Source: Deltaproteobacteria bacterium (GTDB lineage: Bacteria > Desulfobacterota > DSM-4660 > Desulfatiglandales > HGW-15). From it: DNA of 64,000 nucleotides. Within the stretch, counting starts at the first letter, position 1, and every line of letters starts with the position of its first letter. The stretch covers positions 16,513-80,512 of the forward strand of contig JAFGDF010000355.1 in the NCBI GenBank assembly GCA_016932235.1, in the 5' to 3' direction. Under the pieces are notes generated by a model that had not been told where the DNA came from, did no database searches, and was given only the letters and a program-made list of their open reading frames with translations. This document shows positions 44,515-52,852 of the stretch, one piece after another. The position numbers and the translations under genes were made by a program.

Positions 44515-44739
44515 TTAAACTGATACAACCTTGTTGATTTCAGGTATATTTTGCTTAAGTATCTTTTCTATACCCATCTTTAGGGTCATTTGGGACATAG
44601 GGCAACCAGCGCATGATCCCTGCAATCTTACTTTAACTACCCCCTCTTCATCAACATCAATAAGTTCGACATCTCCTCCATCCGCCTGAAGCGAAGGCCT
44701 TACTTTTTGTAGTGCATCTTCAACTTTTTTCCTTAACAT
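44515..44739 (-). CDS. NifU-like C-terminal domain protein
   Basis: A 74-residue protein consisting only of the NifU C-terminal (Nfu) domain. VRPSLQADGGDVELIDV and the cluster-binding CAGCPMSQMTLKMGIE (CxxC near residue 39) are typical. It carries [4Fe-4S] clusters to target apo-proteins, useful in a genome rich in FeS enzymes. CTGGAGGGCGATA precedes the ATG. Confidence 0.92.
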   Translation of the reverse strand: MLRKKVEDALQKVRPSLQADGGDVELIDVDEEGVVKVRLQGSCAGCPMSQMTLKMGIEKILKQNIPEINKVVSV

Positions 44740-44803
44740 TATCGCCCTCCAGATTAAAAGTCTTATTTATTATTTATAGGCTGACCTTAACATATTATTT
44801 GAA

Positions 44804-45901
44804 CTAATTGAAAAAGAATTCAACTCTCTTGTCCAGAAATTCAGCCAAGCCTCTAGAATCGCCCGGAGACCATTTCATGCTATCTTTCCAGATAGAATCA
44901 CTCTCCATGCAAAGATACAGGCCTATATCTTCATAGAATTCACTGATCTTTTCTCTCATAAAAGAATACATTTCGATTCTCAATGGTTTGAAATATCGCA
45001 TTTTTCCGTCTAACCCCGGAATAAATTCATTATAAATAATCTTTGATTCAGGATGGCGGTTCTTAAAAATATCTTTAAATCGAGGCATGAATCTAAGGCA
45101 GCCCATACTGACCCATATTATCTTCTTTGGATCGATATACTTATCAAGAAGGTCAAGGGTTCGCGCATATTCTTCCTTCCATCTGTCATGAAAAATTAGC
45201 GGATCGAAATGAAATGCAAGCACATATCCCTCTTCTTGGCAAATTCTGGCACATTTTAACCTTTTTGAGATTGAAGGCGCCCCATGCTCCTCTTTTGATG
45301 CAATACATCTGCTATTCAAAGACCATGATACTATTATTCTATCCCTGTACTGTGATTTTAAAAGCCCATTAATACAATCCGTCTTTGTTTTGAATTCCAG
45401 CACAGCATTCTTCCTTTTTGAAAAATATTTGGGCAGATATCCGGTCCAGTCGGCAATTGGGTCTATTGCGAGACTATCAGTAAACTCTCCTGTTCCTATT
45501 CGAAATGTTTTTTCAGGATTGTTATCAATTATCTCACATATCCTTTCAAGATTTTCTTCTATGTTAATAAATAACCTTAATGAAGGCTTGTTGAAATAGG
45601 CCTGGAGGATACAGTAGCTACAATTCATAGGACAGTTTGTCCCTACATTTAGTATCTGATACCCACAACATATATATTCTTTGGTTCCCGGGCAGGGTTT
45701 TAGGAATTCACCTTTGAATTCGATAAGCCGCAGAGTGCCTTTATCCATTTGGCTCGAGTTGACTGGATACTCCACTCTTTCATCCGGATGCCTTATAATT
45801 TCACAATCCTGACCGTCAAATTTTGATAAAATGTTAAAGGTTTGAGCATATCGGTCAGCGCCTTCTTCAATGATGACTCTTTTGATTTTTGAAAGATCCA
45901 T
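44804..45901 (-). CDS. spore photoproduct lyase-like radical SAM protein
   Basis: A 365-residue radical SAM protein of the SPL family. The cluster motif is in NVGTNCPMNCSYCILQAYFN (CxxxCxxC, about residue 91-98), followed by RIGTGEFTDSLAID and LEFKTKTDCINGLL. Classical SPL repairs spore DNA photoproducts; here a spore context is absent, so the substrate is open. It lies between the ParB-like and NifU-like genes on the same strand, 11 bp after the ParB-like gene. Confidence 0.82.
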   Translation of the reverse strand: MDLSKIKRVIIEEGADRYAQTFNILSKFDGQDCEIIRHPDERVEYPVNSSQMDKGTLRLIEFKGEFLKPCPGTKEYICCGYQILNVGTNCPMNCSYCILQAYFNKPSLRLFINIEENLERICEIIDNNPEKTFRIGTGEFTDSLAIDPIADWTGYLPKYFSKRKNAVLEFKTKTDCINGLLKSQYRDRIIVSWSLNSRCIASKEEHGAPSISKRLKCARICQEEGYVLAFHFDPLIFHDRWKEEYARTLDLLDKYIDPKKIIWVSMGCLRFMPRFKDIFKNRHPESKIIYNEFIPGLDGKMRYFKPLRIEMYSFMREKISEFYEDIGLYLCMESDSIWKDSMKWSPGDSRGLAEFLDKRVEFFFN

Positions 45902-45912
45902 AATCTACGTCT

Positions 45913-46890
45913 CTACCAGGGGTCTTTGATAACCCTGATCTTTTCCTTCATTCCCAAAAGAAACTCAATATCCTCAACAAGCTCTTCTCCGTCCCGAAAA
46001 AGGATTTCAAGCCTGTAATCAGGTGCTTCAAAATAAGAAAGGAAATCGATTTTTATTTTTCCGGGAAGATTTAATCTCGCGATTCCTTTTTTAAACTGTT
46101 TAATTGAATTGCTTAAATTAGGGTATCTGCGAGACCATATGAGCCTTAAAAGCTTTTTAGACTTTTGAGGATTATTTGCCTTTTTATCGTTTAGAATGGC
46201 CCCATGCTGTTCTTCACCTAATATATCCCTGATGGACTTTTTTTCAATTTGCGATATATCTATTAAATATTCAGTAAGATAGTATTGATATTTAGAGTTA
46301 ATTTTTATACTTTCAATTAAGCTGCATAATGCTTCGCGTGATTCTTCATCAAGCGTAAGTAACAATCTGAGTGTCTTTAATGATACTGCTCCATTGGTCA
46401 ATGCATATTTAATATGATTGTCTAACGTGCCAATTTTCAGAAAGAGATCTAGATCATTGCTATTCCCTATTTTCAATAGAGGCATAAAATCTTTCTTTAA
46501 TTCGTCCTGTGAAAAATGGGCGGATAATCGGTTAAGAATCATTCCTTTTTCTACATCATTAAAGACTCTGGTCGAAAGATTATCATAGAAATTCAGGAGC
46601 AATAGATCTCTTGGGGATCTCCCGGATTCCGAGACATCAATGCAATAAGAGTCCTGTATTCTGAGATGCTTTATGGCCATTAGCCGCCGGTAACCTGCGA
46701 CTATAATATATTTATTATTGCTATTTTTTGTTATTATTAAGGGATTAATAAGACCTGTCTTTTTGATTGAATCCTTGAGGGCATCTATGCTAAAACCAAA
46801 ACTCATGCAAAATGGTCCCGGCGTTTCATCAATAAGAGCCGTCCTAATTAAAAGCGGGGTTTCCACCCCGCGAATTTCTCCAGCCTTCAT
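45913..46890 (-). CDS. ParB-like N-terminal domain protein
   Basis: A 325-residue protein. The ParB/Srx-like segment SIDALKDSIKKTGLINPLIITKNSNNKYIIVAGYRRLMAIKHL (about residues 34-76) is clear; GYRRL takes the place of the usual GERR. The rest is a helical region (possible HTH around SLKTLRLLLTLDEESREAL) and a C-terminal arm. No parA partner is adjacent, so a regulatory or nuclease-like role is as likely as chromosome segregation. Confidence 0.72.
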   Translation of the reverse strand: MKAGEIRGVETPLLIRTALIDETPGPFCMSFGFSIDALKDSIKKTGLINPLIITKNSNNKYIIVAGYRRLMAIKHLRIQDSYCIDVSESGRSPRDLLLLNFYDNLSTRVFNDVEKGMILNRLSAHFSQDELKKDFMPLLKIGNSNDLDLFLKIGTLDNHIKYALTNGAVSLKTLRLLLTLDEESREALCSLIESIKINSKYQYYLTEYLIDISQIEKKSIRDILGEEQHGAILNDKKANNPQKSKKLLRLIWSRRYPNLSNSIKQFKKGIARLNLPGKIKIDFLSYFEAPDYRLEILFRDGEELVEDIEFLLGMKEKIRVIKDPW

Positions 46891-46906
46891 ACCCGATTTT
46901 CCTTTT

Positions 46907-47785
46907 CTATTTTTTAACCGTCTTGATCAGATCATCTCCATGTTTCTCCAGATAGAGATCGAGATCCTCTTTCCAATCGGACATAACATTCCACCCCATT
47001 TTTTTTAGCATCTTGTTCTCAAGGATGCAATTCAAAGGCCTCCTTGCCTTTTGGATGTAATCTTTCATGCTGCAGGGTTCAATGGATGCCTTAATCTTTA
47101 GCTTTTTTAAAACATATTGCGCGCATTCCATGCGGCTGCAATAACCTTCAGAAGTGGCGTGAAAAGTCCCTTTCGCGTCTGTTTTGAGAAGATACTTTAT
47201 TTGCAGGGCAAGGCGAAATGTCCATGTCGGGCTTCCAAACTGGTCAACCACCACCTGGATTGGTGCCTTATTTCTTCGAACCGCTTTTTCGATAATCTTA
47301 TTTATAAAGTTATAGCCATTTATGCCATATAACCATGCTGTCCGCATGATGATATAATTGGGTGAATTTTCTCTCACCGCAACCTCACTTTCCATTTTAC
47401 TCCTCGCATACGCAGATAAAGGATCAACAGAATCATCTTCAAAGTAAGGCTGAGGGACTCCTTTCTGGCCATTAAACACGTAGTCACTTGATATATGTAT
47501 CAGTCTGCAATTAAATCGTGCAGAACCCTGGGCAAGATTTCGTGGCCCTTCTACGTTAATCTTTCGGACCTTGAAATCTTCTTTTTCACAGGCGTCCACA
47601 TCGGTAAAGCCAACGCAGTTTATTATGACATCAGGGTGTATTTTTTGCAGGTTTTCGATAACCACATCCCAACTTACTATATCAAGCTCTTTGCTGTCCG
47701 GTGCAATTACTTCATACTCGGATTCCAATAATTCTTTACAATCACTTCCGAGCATTCCGCTGCTTCCCAATAATAATATTTTCAT
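46907..47785 (-). CDS. rfbD: dTDP-4-dehydrorhamnose reductase (RfbD family)
   Basis: A 292-residue extended SDR. N-terminal cofactor motif LLGSSGMLGSD, HPDVIINCVGFTDVDACE, ISSDYVFNGQKGVPQPYFEDD and YARSK (Tyr-x3-Lys, near residue 130) fit RfbD. It would make dTDP-L-rhamnose or a related sugar nucleotide. No other rml genes are adjacent. It is the first gene of a minus-strand run with the ParB-like and SPL-like genes. Confidence 0.85.
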   Translation of the reverse strand: MKILLLGSSGMLGSDCKELLESEYEVIAPDSKELDIVSWDVVIENLQKIHPDVIINCVGFTDVDACEKEDFKVRKINVEGPRNLAQGSARFNCRLIHISSDYVFNGQKGVPQPYFEDDSVDPLSAYARSKMESEVAVRENSPNYIIMRTAWLYGINGYNFINKIIEKAVRRNKAPIQVVVDQFGSPTWTFRLALQIKYLLKTDAKGTFHATSEGYCSRMECAQYVLKKLKIKASIEPCSMKDYIQKARRPLNCILENKMLKKMGWNVMSDWKEDLDLYLEKHGDDLIKTVKK

Positions 47786-47971
47786 GGATAAACAACCCTC
47801 TGATCTTATTGCAATTTTATGAATGTCATATTATATCATTTTGATATTAAATATCCAGAAATTTTTTATTATCAGCAGCAGAAAGGATTTTATTCGATAT
47901 GCCACTCGCATGTTGATTTTTCAGCAAAAATCTTTATAATTGTGTATATAAAACAAACAAGGAGAAACCAG

Positions 47972-48184
47972 ATGCCTATATATGAATTTAAATGCAAAAG
48001 ATGCGGGAAAACTTTTGAACAGCTTACATTTTCATCAAGTGGCGACACCTCTATAGAATGTCCTCAATGTGGTGGAATGGATGTTTCTAGGCTTTTTTCC
48101 TCTTTTTCAAGCGTGGGAGGCTCAGGGAAATTGAGCGGAAGCTCACAAAATACGGGATGCGCATCCAGGAGCCCTTTTTCCTGA
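47972..48184 (+). CDS. FmdB-family zinc ribbon protein
   Basis: A 70-residue protein. MPIYEFKCKRCGKTFE with a second CPQCGG at about residues 30-35 is the FmdB zinc ribbon. The tail is Ser/Gly-rich. ATG at 47972 follows AAGGAGAAACCAG. Function is unknown; regulation has been proposed for the family. Confidence 0.88.
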   Translation: MPIYEFKCKRCGKTFEQLTFSSSGDTSIECPQCGGMDVSRLFSSFSSVGGSGKLSGSSQNTGCASRSPFS

Positions 48185-48273
48185 GGATAATGTCCCAACA
48201 GCCGTGTGCTGTTTGAATGACCGAACATTTTGATTATTAAATATTTATTTTACGAGAAGGGAGTAATAATATT

Positions 48274-48423
48274 TTGGAAATAATTATCTTTTTGTTAATA
48301 CTGGCAATCTGGGTCGTTTTGCAGGCATATATTCTTCCCAGGTTCGGGATATCGACCTGAATGAAGAGCAGTTGCCAGTTAGGCGACAGGCATAAGCGTG
48401 ACATATCGAAGGAAAAAGAGTAG
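48274..48423 (+). CDS. candidate small membrane selenoprotein (UGA read as selenocysteine)
   Basis: A TTG start at 48274 (AAGGGAG upstream) opens a frame encoding a single hydrophobic helix (IIIFLLILAIWVVLQAYILP) and then RFGIST, UGA (48358-48360), MKSSCQLGDRHKRD and a charged tail to TAG at 48423: 49 residues if UGA is read through. The UGA sits four residues before Cys (U-M-K-S-S-C). Ten bases after the UGA a 17-nt hairpin, GTTGCC-AGTTA-GGCGAC (48371-48387), has a GU in its loop, matching the size and position of a bacterial SECIS. I recall similar short LPxxG-x-T-U proteins in related anaerobes, but that is memory, not a search result. If UGA is a stop, the product is a 28-residue membrane peptide. 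Confidence 0.6.
48371..48387 (+). promoter_or_regulatory. candidate bacterial SECIS hairpin
   Basis: Six base pairs (GTTGCC with GGCGAC, one G-U) close the five-base loop AGTTA. It starts 11 nt after UGA at 48358-48360, which is where SelB-binding SECIS hairpins lie in formate dehydrogenase mRNAs. Confidence 0.55.
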
Positions 48424-48479
48424 ATCATTCATAATTGCTATCTTTTCACTAAACATACCAAATTGACGGAGGAAGGAAA

Positions 48480-50003
48480 ATGGCTAGAGAAACCGAGGTT
48501 TCCAATTTCAGACTAAAGGGCAGAGAGATATTATCTTCCTACGCGGCATATACCATTGAGGGCGTTATGTGCGCCCGAGTAAAGAGAGGGTCTGATACCT
48601 GGACCATTGAAGAGAGAAACGGCATAGCCAAAGGAACATCTGATGGTGAAAATGAAGCCATTTATATAGATAATAAGAAGGCCATAAGGTCCATTGAGAA
48701 GAATATTGCGCCTTTGCTTCCGAAAAAAGTTGTGATCAGGAAGCCTCACGATATAATCGATGCGGTTGAAGAATTTGATCTAAAACTGGTGGAAAAAGCT
48801 GGCCCAAACAAGAAGAATTGGGGAGGGAACTCGTGTCTGGCCGCGTCCACCGTCTTTTTTCAAACATTGCTCAATGCCTCCGGTTACAAACCTTGGCAAA
48901 TTTTTCAAAATAAGAAAAAGAGCGTCTTTTATATGCCTAACATAGCCTTTAATATGGTATGCGGCGGTGAACATGTCCCCGGAACAAAGCAGGATATTCA
49001 AGAGATGTTCTTTTTTGCAATGAATGAAAAATCCATCAAGGATGTCTTCTCCGTCGCGATTCGTTTTTTCAAGCAGTTTGAGAAAAACCTTGTCAGGGAC
49101 GGTCTACCCACAGGGACTGCCAAGGAAAAGGGCTTTGTGTTTCCGGTCAAGGATAACTATGAAGGTCTGCATCGGATAATGGAATGCGCAAAACAACTAG
49201 GGCTAAAGGCGTCAGATTACGCTATTGGAACAGACAACGCCTTTTCTGAGATACAAAAGACCGAGAAGCTGAGATCAGAAGGGTTGTATGACATGAGATT
49301 TTCTGGGCTTGGCATAAAGACACGTGAAGAACTTATTGATTTTAATGCGACTATCGTCAACAGCGCTCCAAATTTTGTGACCATGGAAGATCCCGGATCA
49401 GAGTGCGATATTGAGGCCCATAAAATGATGTATGCTAAATATGGCGGCCGGGTGCAGATTGTCATCGATGATGCCGCTGTCACACAGATGCGTTTTATTA
49501 TCCCATTTCTTGCATCAGCCGATAAAGAAAAACGAGCCGGAAATTCAGTTTTAATCAAGTTAAATCAAGCCGGCACATTTACGGAGACCTGTCTTGCCAC
49601 TGAAATCGTCCTGGGACTGGCTGATGTGGGTCGTGTGGAAAGATTTCTCCGGGCGCGAAAAGACATCGCAAGGGTTCTGAGGGATCTCAAGGAAGTCGGT
49701 GTAAACAGTCTCGCGGAAGCCATTGAGAATATAAAAAATCTTGGCTCAACAGCTTTCTTTTCCCATAGATCAACAGAAGGATCTTCCGAATTTCTGCCCA
49801 TACTGCCTCTTATTTACGGATCCGTGAGCAACAGGATATGGTTCAAGGCAGGGGCTCCCAATGGCGAGCGCAATCTCCAGAACTACAATCCCCTTATACG
49901 CGCCGAAGAAGAGATGCGTTCAGAAGGAATAAAGACAGTGGTTACTAATTTCAATGGACTCCCAAGTGAGGTTGAAATCCCTGTTACCAGAGAAGTACGA
50001 TGA
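48480..50003 (+). CDS. divergent enolase (phosphopyruvate hydratase family)
   Basis: A 507-residue enolase-superfamily protein, about 80 residues longer than usual enolase. Catalytic positions can be matched: QE in QDIQEMFF, D in TDNAFSEI, MEDPGSECD, IDDAAVT, KLNQAGTFTET (general base Lys), SHRS and FKAGAPNGERNLQNYN (second Lys). The loop after SHRS reads TEGSSE instead of the conserved GETED, so the substrate may not be 2-phosphoglycerate, or this is a deep-branching true enolase. GGAGGAAGGAAA precedes the ATG. Confidence 0.78.
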   Translation: MARETEVSNFRLKGREILSSYAAYTIEGVMCARVKRGSDTWTIEERNGIAKGTSDGENEAIYIDNKKAIRSIEKNIAPLLPKKVVIRKPHDIIDAVEEFDLKLVEKAGPNKKNWGGNSCLAASTVFFQTLLNASGYKPWQIFQNKKKSVFYMPNIAFNMVCGGEHVPGTKQDIQEMFFFAMNEKSIKDVFSVAIRFFKQFEKNLVRDGLPTGTAKEKGFVFPVKDNYEGLHRIMECAKQLGLKASDYAIGTDNAFSEIQKTEKLRSEGLYDMRFSGLGIKTREELIDFNATIVNSAPNFVTMEDPGSECDIEAHKMMYAKYGGRVQIVIDDAAVTQMRFIIPFLASADKEKRAGNSVLIKLNQAGTFTETCLATEIVLGLADVGRVERFLRARKDIARVLRDLKEVGVNSLAEAIENIKNLGSTAFFSHRSTEGSSEFLPILPLIYGSVSNRIWFKAGAPNGERNLQNYNPLIRAEEEMRSEGIKTVVTNFNGLPSEVEIPVTREVR

Positions 50004-50100
50004 TGTTCAGTATTTTTATTGTCGAAGGTTTTAAAAAATTCCTTTAACCCGGTAAAATCGCAGTCTTCCTGTCCGGGTGAAAAGTGATCTTCAATCCCAT

Positions 50101-50123
50101 CGGTATCGTGGATATGGATACCG
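50101..50123. terminator. stem-loop between convergent enolase-like and tex genes
   Basis: CGGTATC (50101-50107) pairs with GATACCG (50117-50123), followed by a weakly T-rich stretch. A second weaker stem (ACCCGG/CCGGGT) lies around 50047-50075. Confidence 0.45.
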
Positions 50124-50126
50124 GTC

Positions 50127-52334
50127 CTATTTGACTCTTTTCATTCTGCTTTCCGGTCGATTCTCAATATTACGAAACTTCTCCGAAGAATGCTCCTCCT
50201 TGTTTCCTTTCATGGAAAGAGATATCCGTTTTCTTGCTAAATCAATATCAAGAATCGTTACAGTTACAGGTTGTTGAACTTTTAAGACGTCATGGGGATC
50301 TTTAACAAATGTGTCGGCGATCTTGCTGACATGCAGAAGGCCATCCTGGTGAACACCGATATCCACGAAAGCTCCGAAGGCGGTGATATTTGTTACAATT
50401 CCCGGAAGCTTCATGCCAGGGATAAGATCCGAAATCGTATTAATCCCTGTCGCAAACTCGAAGGTTCCAAATTTTTCCCGGGGGTCACGTCCCGGCTTTG
50501 AAAGCTCTTCAAGTATATCCGTTAGCGTGGGGAAGCCGGTTCTGTCAGTAATATATTTTTTCAATTCAATCATTGACCTCAAGGATCCATTCTGCATCAC
50601 ATCACGCACAGTGCAGTTTAAATCCGAGGCCATTTTTTCAACAATGCCGTAAGATTCTGGGTGGACGGCACTGGCATCGAGTGGATTCTCCGCATTCCGG
50701 ATTCTCAAGAAGCCCGAGGCCAGCTCAAAGGCTTTAGAGCCAAGCCTCGGCACTTTTTTCAGATCCTCTTTTGATCGTAAAGCTCCGTTTTCATTTCTAA
50801 AAAGGATTATATTCCTGGCCAGCTGAGGACCGAGGCCCGAAACATACATGAGAAGTTGTTCGCTTGCAGTATTGATCTCCACTCCTACTGCGTTGACACA
50901 GCTTATGACAACATCGTCCAGACTTTTCTTCAATGCCTGCTGGTTGACATCATGCTGATACTGCCCTACTCCGATTGACTTCGGGTCTATTTTTACGATC
51001 TCGGCCAGAGGGTCCATTAGGCGCCTTCCGATAGAAACCGCTCCACGAAAACTGACATCAAGTTCGGGGAATTCAGACCTGGCGACTTCAGACGCTGAGT
51101 AAACCGATGCTCCGCTCTCGTTGACCATGACTAAGGGCACTTTTCCGGGGAGATCAAGCCCTTCTATAAAAGAGACCGTCTCTCTTCCGCCTGTGCCGTT
51201 TCCGACTGCGATTGCCTCAGTTTCATATTCGGTAAAAAGTCTGTATAGTATTTTCCTTGCGGAACTTTTCTCCGCCTCTGATTTGAAAGGATATATGGTA
51301 TCTACCTTTAGAAGCTTCCCCTGCCTGTCGAGGCACGCAATCTTGCATCCCGTTCGAATTCCCGGATCGATTGCCATGACATTTTTCTCTCCAAGAGGCG
51401 CGGCAAGGAGCAACTCCCTCAGATTGTCAGAAAACACCTTGATAGCCTTTTCTTCCGCCTGAACCTTTGTTGCAAGCCTGACCTCGGTTTCCATTGAAAA
51501 AGACAACAGCCTTTTATAACAATCCGCTATAGCCTTTCGCATCTCCATTGAACAATTATTGTTGCCCTTTATGAATATCGATTCCAGCAATGATATCGCC
51601 TCATCTTCTGATGGTCTCGCCTTTATACTCAAGAATCCTACCTTTTCACCACGCCTCATAGCGAGGACTCTGTGAGATGGGGCAGCCGATATTGGCTCTT
51701 CCAGATCAAAATAATCTCGGAATTTAATACCATCTTCTTCTTTTCCCTCTATAATTTTCGATCTGAAAACGCCTTTCGTAAAATAAAGATCTCTCATCTT
51801 CTCTCTGGCATTCTGGTCTTCATTTATCCATTCCGCGATAATATCGCGACTACCCGACAACGCCTCTTCAATATTTTCTAACCCCTTACCGGAGTCAATA
51901 AAACGACGTGCTTCTTGAGCAGGGTCAGTGCCATTATCCTGCTCAAATATTATCTTTGCGAGAGGTTCCAGTCCTTTCTCCCTTGCGATGGATGCCTTTG
52001 TGCGTCTTTTCGGCCTGAATGGAAGGTAAATATCTTCGAGATTCGTAAGAGAATTGGAGTTGATAATCTTACTTTCTATCTCATCGGTCAGTAATTCGCG
52101 TTCCTTTAGAGATTTCAAAATGCTGTTCCTTCTTTTATCAAGCTCCTCCAGCTGCGACATTCGATCGCGTATGGTCGTGATTGCAACCTCATCAAGAGTT
52201 CCGGTCAGTTCCTTCCGGTATCTGGCAATAAAGGGGACAGTGGCGCCATCGCTTATTAATTTATAAGTCGCGCTTACCTGTTCTTTGTTTATCCTCAGTT
52301 CGTCAGCTATTATTTGAATATGTCTGGATTCCAT
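50127..52334 (-). CDS. tex: Tex family RNA-binding transcription accessory protein
   Basis: A 735-residue Tex protein of usual length. Domains in order: N-terminal HTH-like (ELRINKEQVSATYKLISDGATVPFIARYRKE), YqgF/RNase H-like (MAIDPGIRTGCKIACLD), helix-hairpin-helix (NAVGVEINTASEQLLMYVSGLGPQLARNII) and a C-terminal S1 domain (PGIVTNITAFGAFVDIGVHQDGLLHVSKIAD). AAGGAGGATTA precedes the ATG. It acts in transcription and RNA handling. Confidence 0.95.
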   Translation of the reverse strand: MESRHIQIIADELRINKEQVSATYKLISDGATVPFIARYRKELTGTLDEVAITTIRDRMSQLEELDKRRNSILKSLKERELLTDEIESKIINSNSLTNLEDIYLPFRPKRRTKASIAREKGLEPLAKIIFEQDNGTDPAQEARRFIDSGKGLENIEEALSGSRDIIAEWINEDQNAREKMRDLYFTKGVFRSKIIEGKEEDGIKFRDYFDLEEPISAAPSHRVLAMRRGEKVGFLSIKARPSEDEAISLLESIFIKGNNNCSMEMRKAIADCYKRLLSFSMETEVRLATKVQAEEKAIKVFSDNLRELLLAAPLGEKNVMAIDPGIRTGCKIACLDRQGKLLKVDTIYPFKSEAEKSSARKILYRLFTEYETEAIAVGNGTGGRETVSFIEGLDLPGKVPLVMVNESGASVYSASEVARSEFPELDVSFRGAVSIGRRLMDPLAEIVKIDPKSIGVGQYQHDVNQQALKKSLDDVVISCVNAVGVEINTASEQLLMYVSGLGPQLARNIILFRNENGALRSKEDLKKVPRLGSKAFELASGFLRIRNAENPLDASAVHPESYGIVEKMASDLNCTVRDVMQNGSLRSMIELKKYITDRTGFPTLTDILEELSKPGRDPREKFGTFEFATGINTISDLIPGMKLPGIVTNITAFGAFVDIGVHQDGLLHVSKIADTFVKDPHDVLKVQQPVTVTILDIDLARKRISLSMKGNKEEHSSEKFRNIENRPESRMKRVK

Positions 52335-52852
52335 TAATCCTCCTTATCAGGATGGGAATATAGGTTAAGGGGTAAACCATGTCAAGCCGGATGATGCCAA
52401 GACTCTCTCGGACAAAGGCCGACGGAAGGATAATAAAATTTTGTTTTTTTATTTATAAATGGCAATATATAGCCATTGCTGTCCAAAATTTCAAAATGAA
52501 AACTCATATTGGACAGGCTCCGGCTGTAAAGGTAAAACATCGAATGGATTATCAATCCACTCCTATTAAGATATAATTATGAAAATAAAAAAATTGTTGA
52601 CACTTCTTTTAAAAGCTGGTTATTATTTATATCGTCACATTTTAATGTTATCATTCTGTATTATTCTTTTCGAAATTAAGTTTCAAGGATTTTTAGGTAA
52701 TCCTTATTCTACTATAAAAAGAAATCTTTTAATTTTACTAAATTATGACGATTTACAGCAAAGTTTGGCCTATATTTTCCAACATTTTTCGATTAATTCA
52801 TAATCAAATCAGTCAAAATAAGTTTTAAACAAACTTTCACAGGAGTTAACCA
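52335..52852. other. intergenic region with promoter of the envelope operon
   Basis: About 518 bp. A degenerate copy of the hairpin repeat may lie at 52404-52424 (CTCTCGGACAAAGGCCGACGG). A candidate promoter is at 52597-52625. A 74-codon open frame at 52579-52803 lacks a ribosome site and contains this promoter, so I do not call it a gene. Confidence 0.5.
52597..52625 (+). promoter_or_regulatory. candidate sigma-70 promoter of the envelope operon
   Basis: TTGACA at 52597-52602, a 17-bp spacer and TTATTA at 52620-52625, giving a leader of about 220 nt to the TPR gene. Confidence 0.5.

Noticed and set aside
52579..52803. 74-codon open frame (MKIKKLLTLLLKAGYY...)
   Set aside because: No ribosome site, very AT-rich, and a good -35/-10 pair for the downstream operon lies inside it.
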